From the NCBI RefSeq assembly GCF_024323335.1, contig NC_066584.1, positions 423,007,319 through 423,071,318 of the forward strand: a stretch of 64,000 bases of DNA. The letters run 5' to 3'. Shown piece by piece: positions 10,827 through 19,110 of this stretch (its first letter is position 1; the number at the start of each line of letters is the position of its first letter). This DNA is from Lathyrus oleraceus. Its lineage: Eukaryota; Streptophyta; Magnoliopsida; Fabales; Fabaceae. The translations under genes were made by a program, and so were the position numbers. The notes under the pieces are model-generated. The model ran no database searches, had not been told where the DNA came from, and worked only from the letters and a program-made list of their open reading frames with translations.

Positions 10827-12509
10827 CTACATCTTGGTTTTAACAAGCCTTTGAGGGTAGGGTATGGGTGGTTTGTAAGGTGGTGGAGGTACATAAGGTT
10901 CCTTCTTTTCTAGGGTTTCCTTATTACTCTCTTCCTTTTCCTTAGGTTCACTTTCCTCTGTTGATTTCTTAGGGTTTTGGTTTTCTATCCTTGGGTCAGA
11001 CGGTCCTTCCACTTCCGTTCCACTTCTTAATATAATTGCATGAGCTTGGCTTCTCGGATTAGGTTGGGGCTGTCCAGGGAATGTACCAGTTGGTGCAGCA
11101 GTAGGTGCTTGTTGTTGAGCTACTTGAGATATTTGCGTTTCCAGCATTTTGTTATGGGTAGCCAAGGCATCTACTTTGCTTGCTAGTTGTTTAAGTTGTT
11201 CGCCAGTGTGTATGTTCTGGTTTAAGAAATCTTTATTGGTTTGTTGTTGGGATGCTATAAAGTTTTCCATCATGATTTCCAAGTTGGATTTTCTAGGGGT
11301 ATTATTGTTAGGATTCGGTTTCTGATATCCCGGAGGTATAGATGGGGCTTGATTTGGAGACTGTCCAGGTGCGTATAAAGCATTATTACTCTTATATGAA
11401 AAGTTTGGATGGTTCTTCCAATTTGGGTTATAGGTATTCGAGTAGGGGCTTCCTTGAGCATAGTTTACTTGCTCTGCTTGGATTCCAGTCAAGAGTTGAC
11501 ATTCCGCAGGAGTGTGGCCTTGGATTCCACAGACCTCGCAATTCTGAGTTATAGCAACCACGGCGGCTGGAGGTGATACGTTTAAACTTTCAATTTTCTG
11601 GACCAAAGCATCCACTTTTGCATTAACGTGATCAAGGTTACTTATCTCGTACATGCCAGTTTTCGGTTGAGGTTTTTCCACCGTTGTTCGTTCGGTTCCC
11701 CACTGATAGTGATTTTGGGCCATGCTCTCGATAAGCTGGTAAGCATCAGCATAAGGTTTGTTCATTAGTGCACCACCTGCAGCGGCGTCTATTGTTAACC
11801 TTGTGTTGTATAAGAGACCATTATAAAATGTGTGAATTACTAACCAGTCTTCCAAACCATGGTGTGGGCAAAGTCTCATCATGTCTTTGTATCTTTCCCA
11901 TGCTTCGAAAAGAGATTCGTTGTCTTTCTGTTTAAATCCGTTTATCTGGGCTCTTAACATAGCTGTTTTGCTTGGCGGAAAATATCGGGCAAGAAAAACT
12001 TTCTTCAACTCGTTCCATGTGGTGACTGAGTTGGAAGGAAGTGATTGAAGCCATCTTCTAGCGCTATCTCTTAATGAGAAAGGAAAAAGACGAAGTCGAA
12101 TTGCCTCTGAAGTGACACCATTAGCTTTAACAGTATCAGCGTATTGGACAAATACGGATAAATGAAGGTTTGGATCTTCGGTAAGATTTCCAGAGAATTG
12201 GTTCTGTTGCACAGCTTGCAACAGCGAAGGTTTAAGTTCGAAGTTGTTTGCTTCGATTGCGGGCGGAGCAATACTTGAATGCGGTTCATCTTGCGATGGA
12301 GCGGCGTAATCTTTAAGAGCACGAGCTGGTTCTGCCATCTCGGGTATCGAAGGAAAAATGTTTTTGAGATCAGGAAGGTCTATAGGAGGGAGATTGTTTT
12401 CAGCACGATATTCCCGAATTCGTCGTAAGACTCGGAGATATAGTTCGATATCGTTGATTCGTAAATAGAGCGGTTCGCCTTGAGAGCGAGTGCGTGGCAT
12501 ACAAATCAA
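10827..12509 (-). CDS. gag: Athila gag, capsid/nucleocapsid (560 aa)
   Basis: Builds the cytoplasmic particle that packages element RNA. The retrotransposon gag core is at about residues 110-260 ([16 protein letters not shown] near 142, followed by [15 protein letters not shown]). A CCHC zinc knuckle C324-X2-C327-X4-H332-X4-C337 follows, then a Gln/Pro-rich linker and a Lys/Glu-rich tail. The likely start is the fourth residue (MPRTRSQG, position 12500), because that N-terminus is usual in this family. The frame stops at 10827, and recognisable pol-proximal sequence continues in the -1 frame. The family often has gag and pol fused, so the break is either a small deletion or a frameshift site. 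Confidence 0.9.
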   Translation of the reverse strand: MICMPRTRSQGEPLYLRINDIELYLRVLRRIREYRAENNLPPIDLPDLKNIFPSIPEMAEPARALKDYAAPSQDEPHSSIAPPAIEANNFELKPSLLQAVQQNQFSGNLTEDPNLHLSVFVQYADTVKANGVTSEAIRLRLFPFSLRDSARRWLQSLPSNSVTTWNELKKVFLARYFPPSKTAMLRAQINGFKQKDNESLFEAWERYKDMMRLCPHHGLEDWLVIHTFYNGLLYNTRLTIDAAAGGALMNKPYADAYQLIESMAQNHYQWGTERTTVEKPQPKTGMYEISNLDHVNAKVDALVQKIESLNVSPPAAVVAITQNCEVCGIQGHTPAECQLLTGIQAEQVNYAQGSPYSNTYNPNWKNHPNFSYKSNNALYAPGQSPNQAPSIPPGYQKPNPNNNTPRKSNLEIMMENFIASQQQTNKDFLNQNIHTGEQLKQLASKVDALATHNKMLETQISQVAQQQAPTAAPTGTFPGQPQPNPRSQAHAIILRSGTEVEGPSDPRIENQNPKKSTEESEPKEKEESNKETLEKKEPYVPPPPYKPPIPYPQRLVKTKM

Positions 12510-12587
12510 CGAAAGAAAGAATAGAAGAAAAAGAAACCTTAGTCTCTACAGCGTAACGGAAGAGTTACGATATCGATTAAATAGAAG

Positions 12588-12605
12588 TCCCCGGCAATGG
12601 CGCCA
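12588..12605 (-). other. Athila primer binding site (tRNA-Asp type)
   Basis: The minus strand reads TGGCGCCATTGCCGGGGA. It is complementary to the 3' end of plant tRNA-Asp with one mismatch, as I recall that tRNA (ending CCCCGGCAACGGCGCCA). It lies six bases downstream of the 5' LTR. Athila elements are known for this primer. Confidence 0.85.
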
Positions 12606-12611
12606 AAAACT

Positions 12612-14374
12612 TGATCGCTCGACTGTGTGCGTCGAGAATGGGATACAAACTGCAAGTGCACAGTTCTATCGCGTAGTTTTAAAAGATATCGATCCCACAG
12701 GGACTTATGAATCGATATACCGTTATCTAAGGTTACTACGTAAATCTAAGGTGAAAATGTTTGATTGTTTGGGGAAAAACTAAGAGCTAAACTAAGGTCT
12801 AGATTAAATATTAATAAAACGGATATCGGTGTGTAGTTCGTCAAAACTAGGGAATCAAGTCTTTGTCGGTTTCTTGGTTTTAAAATGAATCGTTTCAGTT
12901 AACTTTATTGGTTAAAGGTTTTATCTCAAACTCTCGCTCTGTTGAATAAACCATGATTTTATATTAATGTAGCTGTCACTTATAATTAAGTCAAAAACCA
13001 TATTTTGAAAACAATAAAGTTGCAGAAACTCTTTTTAAGAAAACACTGACCGTTTTAAACACCCTTATCTCAAACTCTCGCTCTGTTGACTTAGGTTATA
13101 TAATCAAATCCAAATGCTTAACTCTCGTCCTCACATTCAATCTTTAAAAATACTTTTTGGAAAAGGTCAGAATTTAATTAACTCTAAAACTTGCTCTCGC
13201 CCTGATCTAGAATTAATGCCTAACTTACACTGTCCAGTTAAAATCTCAAACTCTCGCTCTATTGATTTTAACTTCTTTATGTCCTTTACTTCTGTAAAAA
13301 ATCTTGTTATTAAACCTGTAAGTTGAGACCGTAAAAAAGATTGATTTTAATTTTAAGTTTAGATAGACCGACTCAGTCTTGATCCCTTATTCTGCTTACT
13401 TTACATACCGATACCTAGGCGAATTAGCCAGACATGCTAAATAAACAAGAATACATATCATGCATAAACAGACTCATTCCAGGCAGATAATATAGATAAA
13501 TAATAAAACAAAATATTAAATAATGATTAAAGAACCTGAATGCGCAATACAATAGTCTTGAACACTCTACCACAAGCCGGTAGGATTTGTTCTTCGATTC
13601 TTCAATTAAATAATAAATTAAACCAAGGAAATAGAACTAGAATCTAACGTAAGGTTAAATCCGATAAAAAGTTGCACAATAGTTTCCGGTGTAGAAACTA
13701 TTATGCGAAAAATATCTAAATGCTAAAAAGGGAAAGATAAATTGCAAGGGAAAAAGAATGCAGAACTTGCAAAAGAAATAAATAAAATAAACAATGTTAA
13801 GTTGCTGGAAAGGAAAAAATAAGCAAAAGCGTGAAAAGAAAATTTGGCAGAGCTTCGGCAATATGAGCGTGGAAAAACCGGAGAGACTTTTAGGTTTTTG
13901 AGATGGCTATTTATAATAGTGTTGGTAACTGCTTTCCGTTTCTCCCATTCTTCAACGTGGCTACATGCACGGCGTGGATATAGGAGACCAACTTCTCAAC
14001 GTTCTTCTTCAAGTCTTTCTGAGGGCGTTACTTGCGCCAAAAAGGTAGTGGAATTGTGTGACGCTCGTCACACTATGTGTGACGTCCGTCACAAGGCTGT
14101 TTTGCGTGACGCTCGTCACGCACCCTGTGACGTCCGTCACAGGCACAGCGTTGGTGACTTGTGCGCTTTGGGCTGGGCTTTGGCATTTGGTCCCTTTTCT
14201 CTCCTTTTTGCACCTCCTTTTCTTCCATTTTCACTTGTTCTTCAAAATAGACTACCTGCGACAATTAGGAAGAAAATACCACGTAATATCTCATAAAATA
14301 CGGTAAACCGAAATAAATAGTCATAGAATTTAATGGAATTAAGTCCTAAAATATGATATAATTTCGTGTTATCA
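12612..14374 (-). repeat. Athila 5' LTR (promoter-bearing copy)
   Basis: 1763 bp, near-identical to 714-2476. In minus orientation it reads from 14374 to 12612: U3 with TGACG palindromes at 14056-14142, a TATAAATAG box at 13907-13915, then R/U5 ending beside the primer site. It is flanked at 14375 by the right TSD copy. Confidence 0.96.
13907..13915 (-). promoter_or_regulatory. TATA box of Athila 5' LTR
   Basis: TATAAATAG on the minus strand, identical to the 3' LTR copy. It lies about 150 bp downstream of the palindrome cluster. Transcription would start a few tens of bases to its left and run through gag and pol. Confidence 0.65.
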
Positions 14375-14606
14375 AGCAACCATTTTCCTTCCTATTGTGC
14401 GTGGATCCCGTCGAGTACGACGGATGCGTAGGGGTGCTAATACCTTCCCTTCGCATAACCGACTCCCGATCCCATTCTCTTTGGTCGCGAGACCATGCTT
14501 TTTCCAGGTTTACTCTGAGCGTTTCCTTTCCCTCTTTTGGGATAAATAACGCACGGTGGCGGCTCTGTTGTTTTCGTTTCCCGCCAGTTTTTCGCGTAAT
14601 GCGACA
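14375..14606 (+). repeat. Host Ogre-type 5' LTR, final segment (U5 end)
   Basis: Continues the host LTR after the Athila insertion and matches 44401-44632, with one substitution near 14587. It contains the block GTGCTAATACCTTCCCTT and CATAACCGACTCCCGA, which also appears in altered form in the LTRs of the other Ogre-type elements here. It ends GCGACA. Confidence 0.92.
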
Positions 14607-14608
14607 GC

Positions 14609-14626
14609 TGGCGACTCTGCTGGGGA
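14609..14626 (+). other. Host primer binding site (tRNA-Arg type)
   Basis: TGGCGACTCTGCTGGGGA, two bases after the LTR end. It is complementary to the 3' end of plant tRNA-Arg(ACG) (ending CCCCAGCGGAGTCGCCA as I recall it) with one G:U position. Use of tRNA-Arg is characteristic of Ogre elements. The nested element at 21827-37406 has the identical site. Confidence 0.88.
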
Positions 14627-15701
14627 CAAGAGAAGTTGACCTGTGCTGGTCCATCTTCCCTAAGCGAGTCTCTCCTAGCGTTCTCTAGGTTAGGGCTTTG
14701 GTTGCTTTTTGTTGTGTTATTTATTGCATTCATTGTTTATTGTTTGCATTTATGGTGTGCATTGATGTTTGCATTCATGCATATTCCTCTGCTGTGCTGG
14801 CTGTGTTTCTCTGTTTGGGGGTGGGAGTTCCATGAGGTAAAAGGCCCAATACCCAGGCTATGAGTGCAATTTAGGAAACCTAGGAATAGAGTGATTCATG
14901 GGAAGCGGGTGGTGTACGCCACTTAGCGGAACATTGATATCACGAGCAGTTCAGACTCTGATGGGGTATTATCGGTGCATACATCTGGTGTGCACAGGAT
15001 GATATTCTTGAAAGGGTTGTTTATCCTGCGTTTCTCTCGACCTTACCCTGGCCTAGATGACACCCGTGAGTGGGGAGGGATGATGATTTTTGCAGGTACA
15101 GTTGCTGACTTGTTGGTGACTTGTCGGTGACTCTTGGTACTGATGGACACTTATTTCTGGGACGCCAGAGTTCTGTCCGTGGTTTATCAGCGGGTTCCGT
15201 TTATTTCGGATCCCCGGGTTGAGTTGAGAGTACTTGTTCAGAGGATCTGATTGTCATCCGTTCAGTGGATGTTCCTGTGATGATAGTGATGTAATCTCCA
15301 GTTCCGTTTATTTCGGAACTCCCCAAGTCGGATTTATGGTGACTCAGTTGACTGGGACTGGTTCAGAGAATGGGTCTTCAGATGACTTGGTGGCACAAGT
15401 AACCTGCATTCATGCATTTGCATTGGTCTCATTTCGCATTCATCTGCATTCAACTCATGTCTGTCTGTATTCAAGGTCCATTTTTTATTAAGATTCTGGT
15501 TGAGAGACATCCAAATGTCGGATTGTTATTAATGAAAAATTCTCTGTCTCTGTGAAACCGAAATCTAAGGACAGATATTCCTAGTACGGACAGACATTGC
15601 ATGTGTGAGTCATACTAACCCATTTGCTGTTTTGTAGGTGTCAACCGATGCGCATAGCTCATCTGTTCAGATAACCTGCTAGGGGCAACAAATCCAAACT
15701 G
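14627..15701 (+). other. Host 5' untranslated leader (1.1 kb), ORF1 absent
   Basis: No credible ORF. Autonomous Ogre elements carry ORF1 between the primer site and gag, as the nested element at 21827 does; here it is missing. Two copies of a short hairpin-forming sequence TTCCGTTTATTTCGGA are seen at about 15195-15210 and 15302-15317. Otherwise nothing is recognised. Confidence 0.6.
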
Positions 15702-16991
15702 ATGGATCTTCCCAACACCGACATCCTTGAACTGAAAGAGATGGTGAGGGATTTGTTCAGTGTTGTGCAAGGGCTTGCCTTGGGGCAGAAAGCCATGGCT
15801 GAGAGATTGGAAAAGATTGAGAAGTGGCTGATAGTGGAGAAAGTTCAGGGGAAAGCTCCATCATCCGAAGTGACAAATCCCTCTGACTCTATAGCAAAGG
15901 AACCCTCTGGCGGTGGCCTGCTAAAAAAAGAGGTTGACTCAAGTGGTGTGCCAGTAAAGAAAGAACGCAGTAAGGATCGTTATCATCCTTATGCTGCCGC
16001 TGTAACCGTTCCTGTTGGTAATTCACCCGTACCACCGCAACAACTACCACCTCAACAGAAGGCACCGAGAGCTAGGAGCCAGGTGAAGAAGAAAAAGGAG
16101 GAGCGTCAGTTTGAGGAACCACCTGTGACCTACACCCTTCTGTTCAAGAGACTGAGGGATTTGGGGTTAGTCCGGCCAAGGATTTTGATTCCCATAGCAC
16201 AACAGAAGAGGCCTGCACACTATGATGAGAATGCCAGGTGCGAGTTCCATTCTGAGGCACCCGGGCACAGTGTTGAGGGTTGTAGGGCTTTCAAGCATGT
16301 CGTCCAAGACATGGTGGATTCCAAGACCATCAGCTTGGCACAGATCATGGATGGGGATGTCAACCCTGTACCCAGGAAGGGTCCTGTAAAGATGAAGATG
16401 GTGAAAAAGGTCAAGAAAGGAATAGAGATGACTGAGGAAGATCAGTTAAAGGTTCCCATGGCTGTGGTCCCAAAACCTCTGATGCAGGATGGAGCTTTCC
16501 CTGTTGTTGATAATTGTTGTGCGGCCGTTGCCACAGAGGGGTGTGCATTGATGAGAGATACAACCCAGAAGACGATGGAAGTGGAAATGGATAGTGAAAA
16601 AGTTGAAACACCCAGTCAAGCAATTGAAACCATCAAGGTAGAGAATGCTGTTGTTATTGGGAAAGAGAAGACGCTGTCCATTTCTTCTTATAAGCAAGCT
16701 CTAGAGGTGGTGAAGAACAAAGAGGCCCGAGGTTGGGGAAGGATCATTGACATAGTGGTGAAGGCAGACATGTTTGGGATCGGTTATCCAGATCAAGAGT
16801 CGTCTAGACCAAACAGAGGACGTCGTCCACCGTACATCTTCGTCAGTGCAGGAATGCTGAATTCTGATCATGCTTGTTCAGTGAGTGAAGAGATCGACCG
16901 CGACCGCGAGCTAGAGCTGTGGATAAAGTCGTGCGTACCAGGCAATTGGAAGGCCTCCAAAAGCATCACTGTCGCTCATCCGGAAGAGTAG
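15702..16991 (+). CDS. Reduced Gag-type protein of the host element (429 aa)
   Basis: The ORF is intact. Residues 1-45 look like the coiled-coil N-terminus of Ogre Gag (MDLPNTDILELKEMV). Residues 180-194 form a C-X2-H-X5-H-X4-C zinc finger (CEFH...GH...C). Residues 328-429 match the tail that follows protease in the nested element's gag-pro (GWG...GIGY, ending with an NWK block before a short tail). Compared with that 1011-aa protein, the capsid core and the whole aspartic protease are missing, yet the joins stay in frame. It therefore keeps a putative nucleic-acid-binding finger and terminal segments only. Its job, if any, could be binding element RNA for packaging by a helper Gag. This is inference. 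Confidence 0.75.
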   Translation: MDLPNTDILELKEMVRDLFSVVQGLALGQKAMAERLEKIEKWLIVEKVQGKAPSSEVTNPSDSIAKEPSGGGLLKKEVDSSGVPVKKERSKDRYHPYAAAVTVPVGNSPVPPQQLPPQQKAPRARSQVKKKKEERQFEEPPVTYTLLFKRLRDLGLVRPRILIPIAQQKRPAHYDENARCEFHSEAPGHSVEGCRAFKHVVQDMVDSKTISLAQIMDGDVNPVPRKGPVKMKMVKKVKKGIEMTEEDQLKVPMAVVPKPLMQDGAFPVVDNCCAAVATEGCALMRDTTQKTMEVEMDSEKVETPSQAIETIKVENAVVIGKEKTLSISSYKQALEVVKNKEARGWGRIIDIVVKADMFGIGYPDQESSRPNRGRRPPYIFVSAGMLNSDHACSVSEEIDRDRELELWIKSCVPGNWKASKSITVAHPEE

Positions 16992-17263
16992 TTTTTCTGT
17001 GTTAATTTTGTTTGTATGAAAGCCATACGTTTTGCCCGAAACGTACTGGTCCATTGTAAGGGCCACCTCATGTGTCTCATTTTGCAACATTTTGCATCAG
17101 TAATAAATGGATGTTTTTGTGATTAAAAGCGGTGTTCCCTGTTTTTCACTTTTTGCAGTTTTAAAAAAAAAATAAAAATGGCAATGTTTTTATTCTCTTT
17201 CTTTTTGATTCATTTGGTTCCGACCTTAAAAGTGATTACCATCCTGATCTCATCGATAACAAT
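16992..17263 (+). other. Gag-to-pol gap with probable splice acceptor
   Basis: Ogre elements are known to splice an intron between gag-pro and RT. Here a pyrimidine-rich run ends in TTTTTGCAG at about 17150-17158, a good 3' splice site, followed by the RT-proximal frame. The donor was not identified with confidence. Confidence 0.45.
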
Positions 17264-17715
17264 TTGGTTACACCTCTGTATGACTTCGACACTCCGATCT
17301 ATCATGCCGAAGAAGAAGGCGAAGAAGATTGTGATCTGCTGGAATTAGCTAGGTTGTTGAAACAAGAGGAGAAGGTGATTCAACCGCACGAGGAGCGAGT
17401 CAAGATTATTACTCCGGGTACCGCCGAGGTCGGAGGCGAGTCGAGAACAGAATGGTAGCCCTGTTGAAAGAGCGGGTTGATATCTTCACCTGGTTGCATC
17501 AAGATACACCAGGGTGGAATACCCATGTTGTGGGGCACGAGCTACCATCGAGAGAAGACTATCCTCTAGTGAAGAAGAAGGCCGGTGCCACGGATCAAAG
17601 GGCTACGGTGACTTTGTTTCATGATATGACTCATCGTGAAAGCAAATGCCATGTTGATGACATGATGACAAAGTCCCAAGCAGAAGAGGGGCATCCGGTG
17701 GATCAAGTTGTTTGA
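17264..17715 (+). pseudogene. Host RT remnant with internal deletion
   Basis: Frame 17264-17458 has YDFDTPIYHAEEEGEED, matching YDFENPIYQAEDGSEED at the start of the nested element's RT ORF. Frame 17452-17715 begins like the following region (LLKERVDIFTW). It then jumps directly to the RT active-site segment (TVTLFHDMTHR...CHVDDMM), where the usual YVDD has become HVDD. Most fingers and palm motifs are deleted and the frame shifts, so no active RT can be made. Confidence 0.85.
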
Positions 17716-18099
17716 CAGGTAGAGATAACTCATACTGTTGAGTCCGAATCAGTGCACTTATGGAGTGCTGTCCGGTAAGCTGCCGAGGCTTATTATAAGC
17801 GGATAAGTGGAGTCGAGGTCGATCCTGTTGAAAAAAAAAAAAAAAAAGAACAGTGTAAGAAACGCCTGAACCAAAAACCAAAAGAAGAAAGAAATCAAAT
17901 GGTCAGGTGGAATGATGACTGCCAAGGGGCATGGAAGGAAAAACGAGTAGCAGGAGCCTCTGATTCTGGTATCTTCCTTGGAAGAAACAACTGTTAATCT
18001 GGTACTTGACAGCCCTCAAGGGGTCTATGAGGTGCGTATTGTGTCAGCATGACTAGTCTTGTCGAAAAGAGCATGCAATTTACCTAAGCAAAAAGTTTA
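17716..18099 (+). other. Decayed pol sequence without readable frame
   Basis: Lies between RT and RNase H remnants. It includes an A run of about 18 bases near 17830. No conserved block is recognised; presumably degraded RT thumb and connection sequence. Confidence 0.4.
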
Positions 18100-18486
18100 T
18101 CGACTGTGAAACAATACACTCACTGTTCGAGAAAACTTGATGTACTTTGGCATAGGCTGCTCGCCGACTGAGACAGTATGCTGGTTCATACCACCTTGTG
18201 GATGTCCAAAATGGATCTGATCAAGTATGTGCTTGAGGAGATAGCATTGAACGGACGGGTTGCGAGAGAGCAAATGATGTCGATTGAATCCGATATTCAG
18301 TACATCTCCCAGGAAGCAATCAAGAATAGGGTATTGTATGGTTATCTCGCCCAACAACCCATCGATGATTCTCAACCAAGGAAGTTTGAAATCCCTGATG
18401 AGGACATCTCGAGGTACTCAAATCGAAAGATTGAGAGTGACCGATCCCGGAGGAGGGGCCTGACCCTGAATCCGAACGGATTCTGA
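18100..18486 (+). pseudogene. Host RNase H region remnant
   Basis: Translation shows segments parallel to the nested element: AARRLRQYMLNHTT there, and here an RRLRQYMLVHTT-like block spanning a stop upstream of 18178. Then come MDLIKYVLEE, a GRVAREQM block and FEIPDEDIS (nested: MDPIKYMFEKPALSGRIARWQM and FEFPDEDVM). Stops and the loss of all catalytic acidic motifs make it non-functional. The archaeal-type RNase H and most of integrase that should follow are absent. Confidence 0.8.
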
Positions 18487-18859
18487 TGTCTGATGGGGAG
18501 AGTTTAAAGTGAGAGAGCTAGTGCTTCCCCGATAACAGTTGAAAGCACCAACGATGGTGGCCGAGTACGAAGTTGGTATCCTGAGTGTCGTACTTCGGTA
18601 CGTGCATCTACTGGGGCAGCGCCTTCCTCATTCAGTATGGGATGGAAGTGATATTGCCTGCTGGAGGCCAGATCTCATTGTGGAGAGTCCGGATGGATGA
18701 GAAGTTTGAAAAAGGGCGAGTGGATGAGGATTCGGTATAACGTGTTGAGCCTGACCGAGAAGAAAAGGGCTGACAGTTACTTGTCAAGGGGCAGTTGTAC
18801 CCAGTAAATGAAGCGTGTTGTTAACTAAGAAGTGCGACCTCGTGCGTGCCACGTGAGAG

Positions 18860-19110
18860 AGTTGGTTTTGAAAAGGACCCTTCTTCCTCAACGATCGAGG
18901 GGCAAGTGGATAAACAGTTATGAATGTCCATTCGGGGTCGAAAAGGTCTCCTCTGACAGAGCCTGGTGATCGATGACCACGAATGATGAAGATTTTCCAT
19001 TCCCTGTGAATGCGGACGCAGTTAGAAGATACTTCGTGAAAAAAAAAAGAGACCCGCTGGACAAAAAGAATAAAAGAGTCCAGGCAAAAAAGGGGCATCC
19101 CGGCGAACCA
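18860..19110 (+). pseudogene. Host integrase C-terminal tail remnant
   Basis: A frame at 18973 reads TTNDEDFPFPVNADAVRRYFV, equivalent to the final residues of the nested element's integrase (MDGEDFPHPVNADIVKKYY). About 2.5 kb of intervening pol is gone. Immediately downstream the Lys-rich sequence (19040-19290) seems to be 3' UTR. Confidence 0.8.

Larger units (their letters stand above)
714..14374 (-). mobile_element. Athila-lineage Ty3-gypsy LTR retrotransposon, 13.7 kb
   Basis: Two 1763-bp LTRs begin TGATCGCTCG and end GTTATCA in plus-strand reading and bound an internal region coded on the minus strand: gag, pol, then two ATHILA-type ORFs. The primer site (12588-12605) pairs with tRNA-Asp, as in Athila elements, and a purine tract abuts the 3' LTR at 2477. 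The LTRs differ by about two substitutions (near 1938 and 2402) and two one-base indels (near 1135 and 1843), so the insertion is very recent. Despite this, pol and one ORF carry frame breaks, so this copy was probably mobilised by proteins of another copy. Confidence 0.95.
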
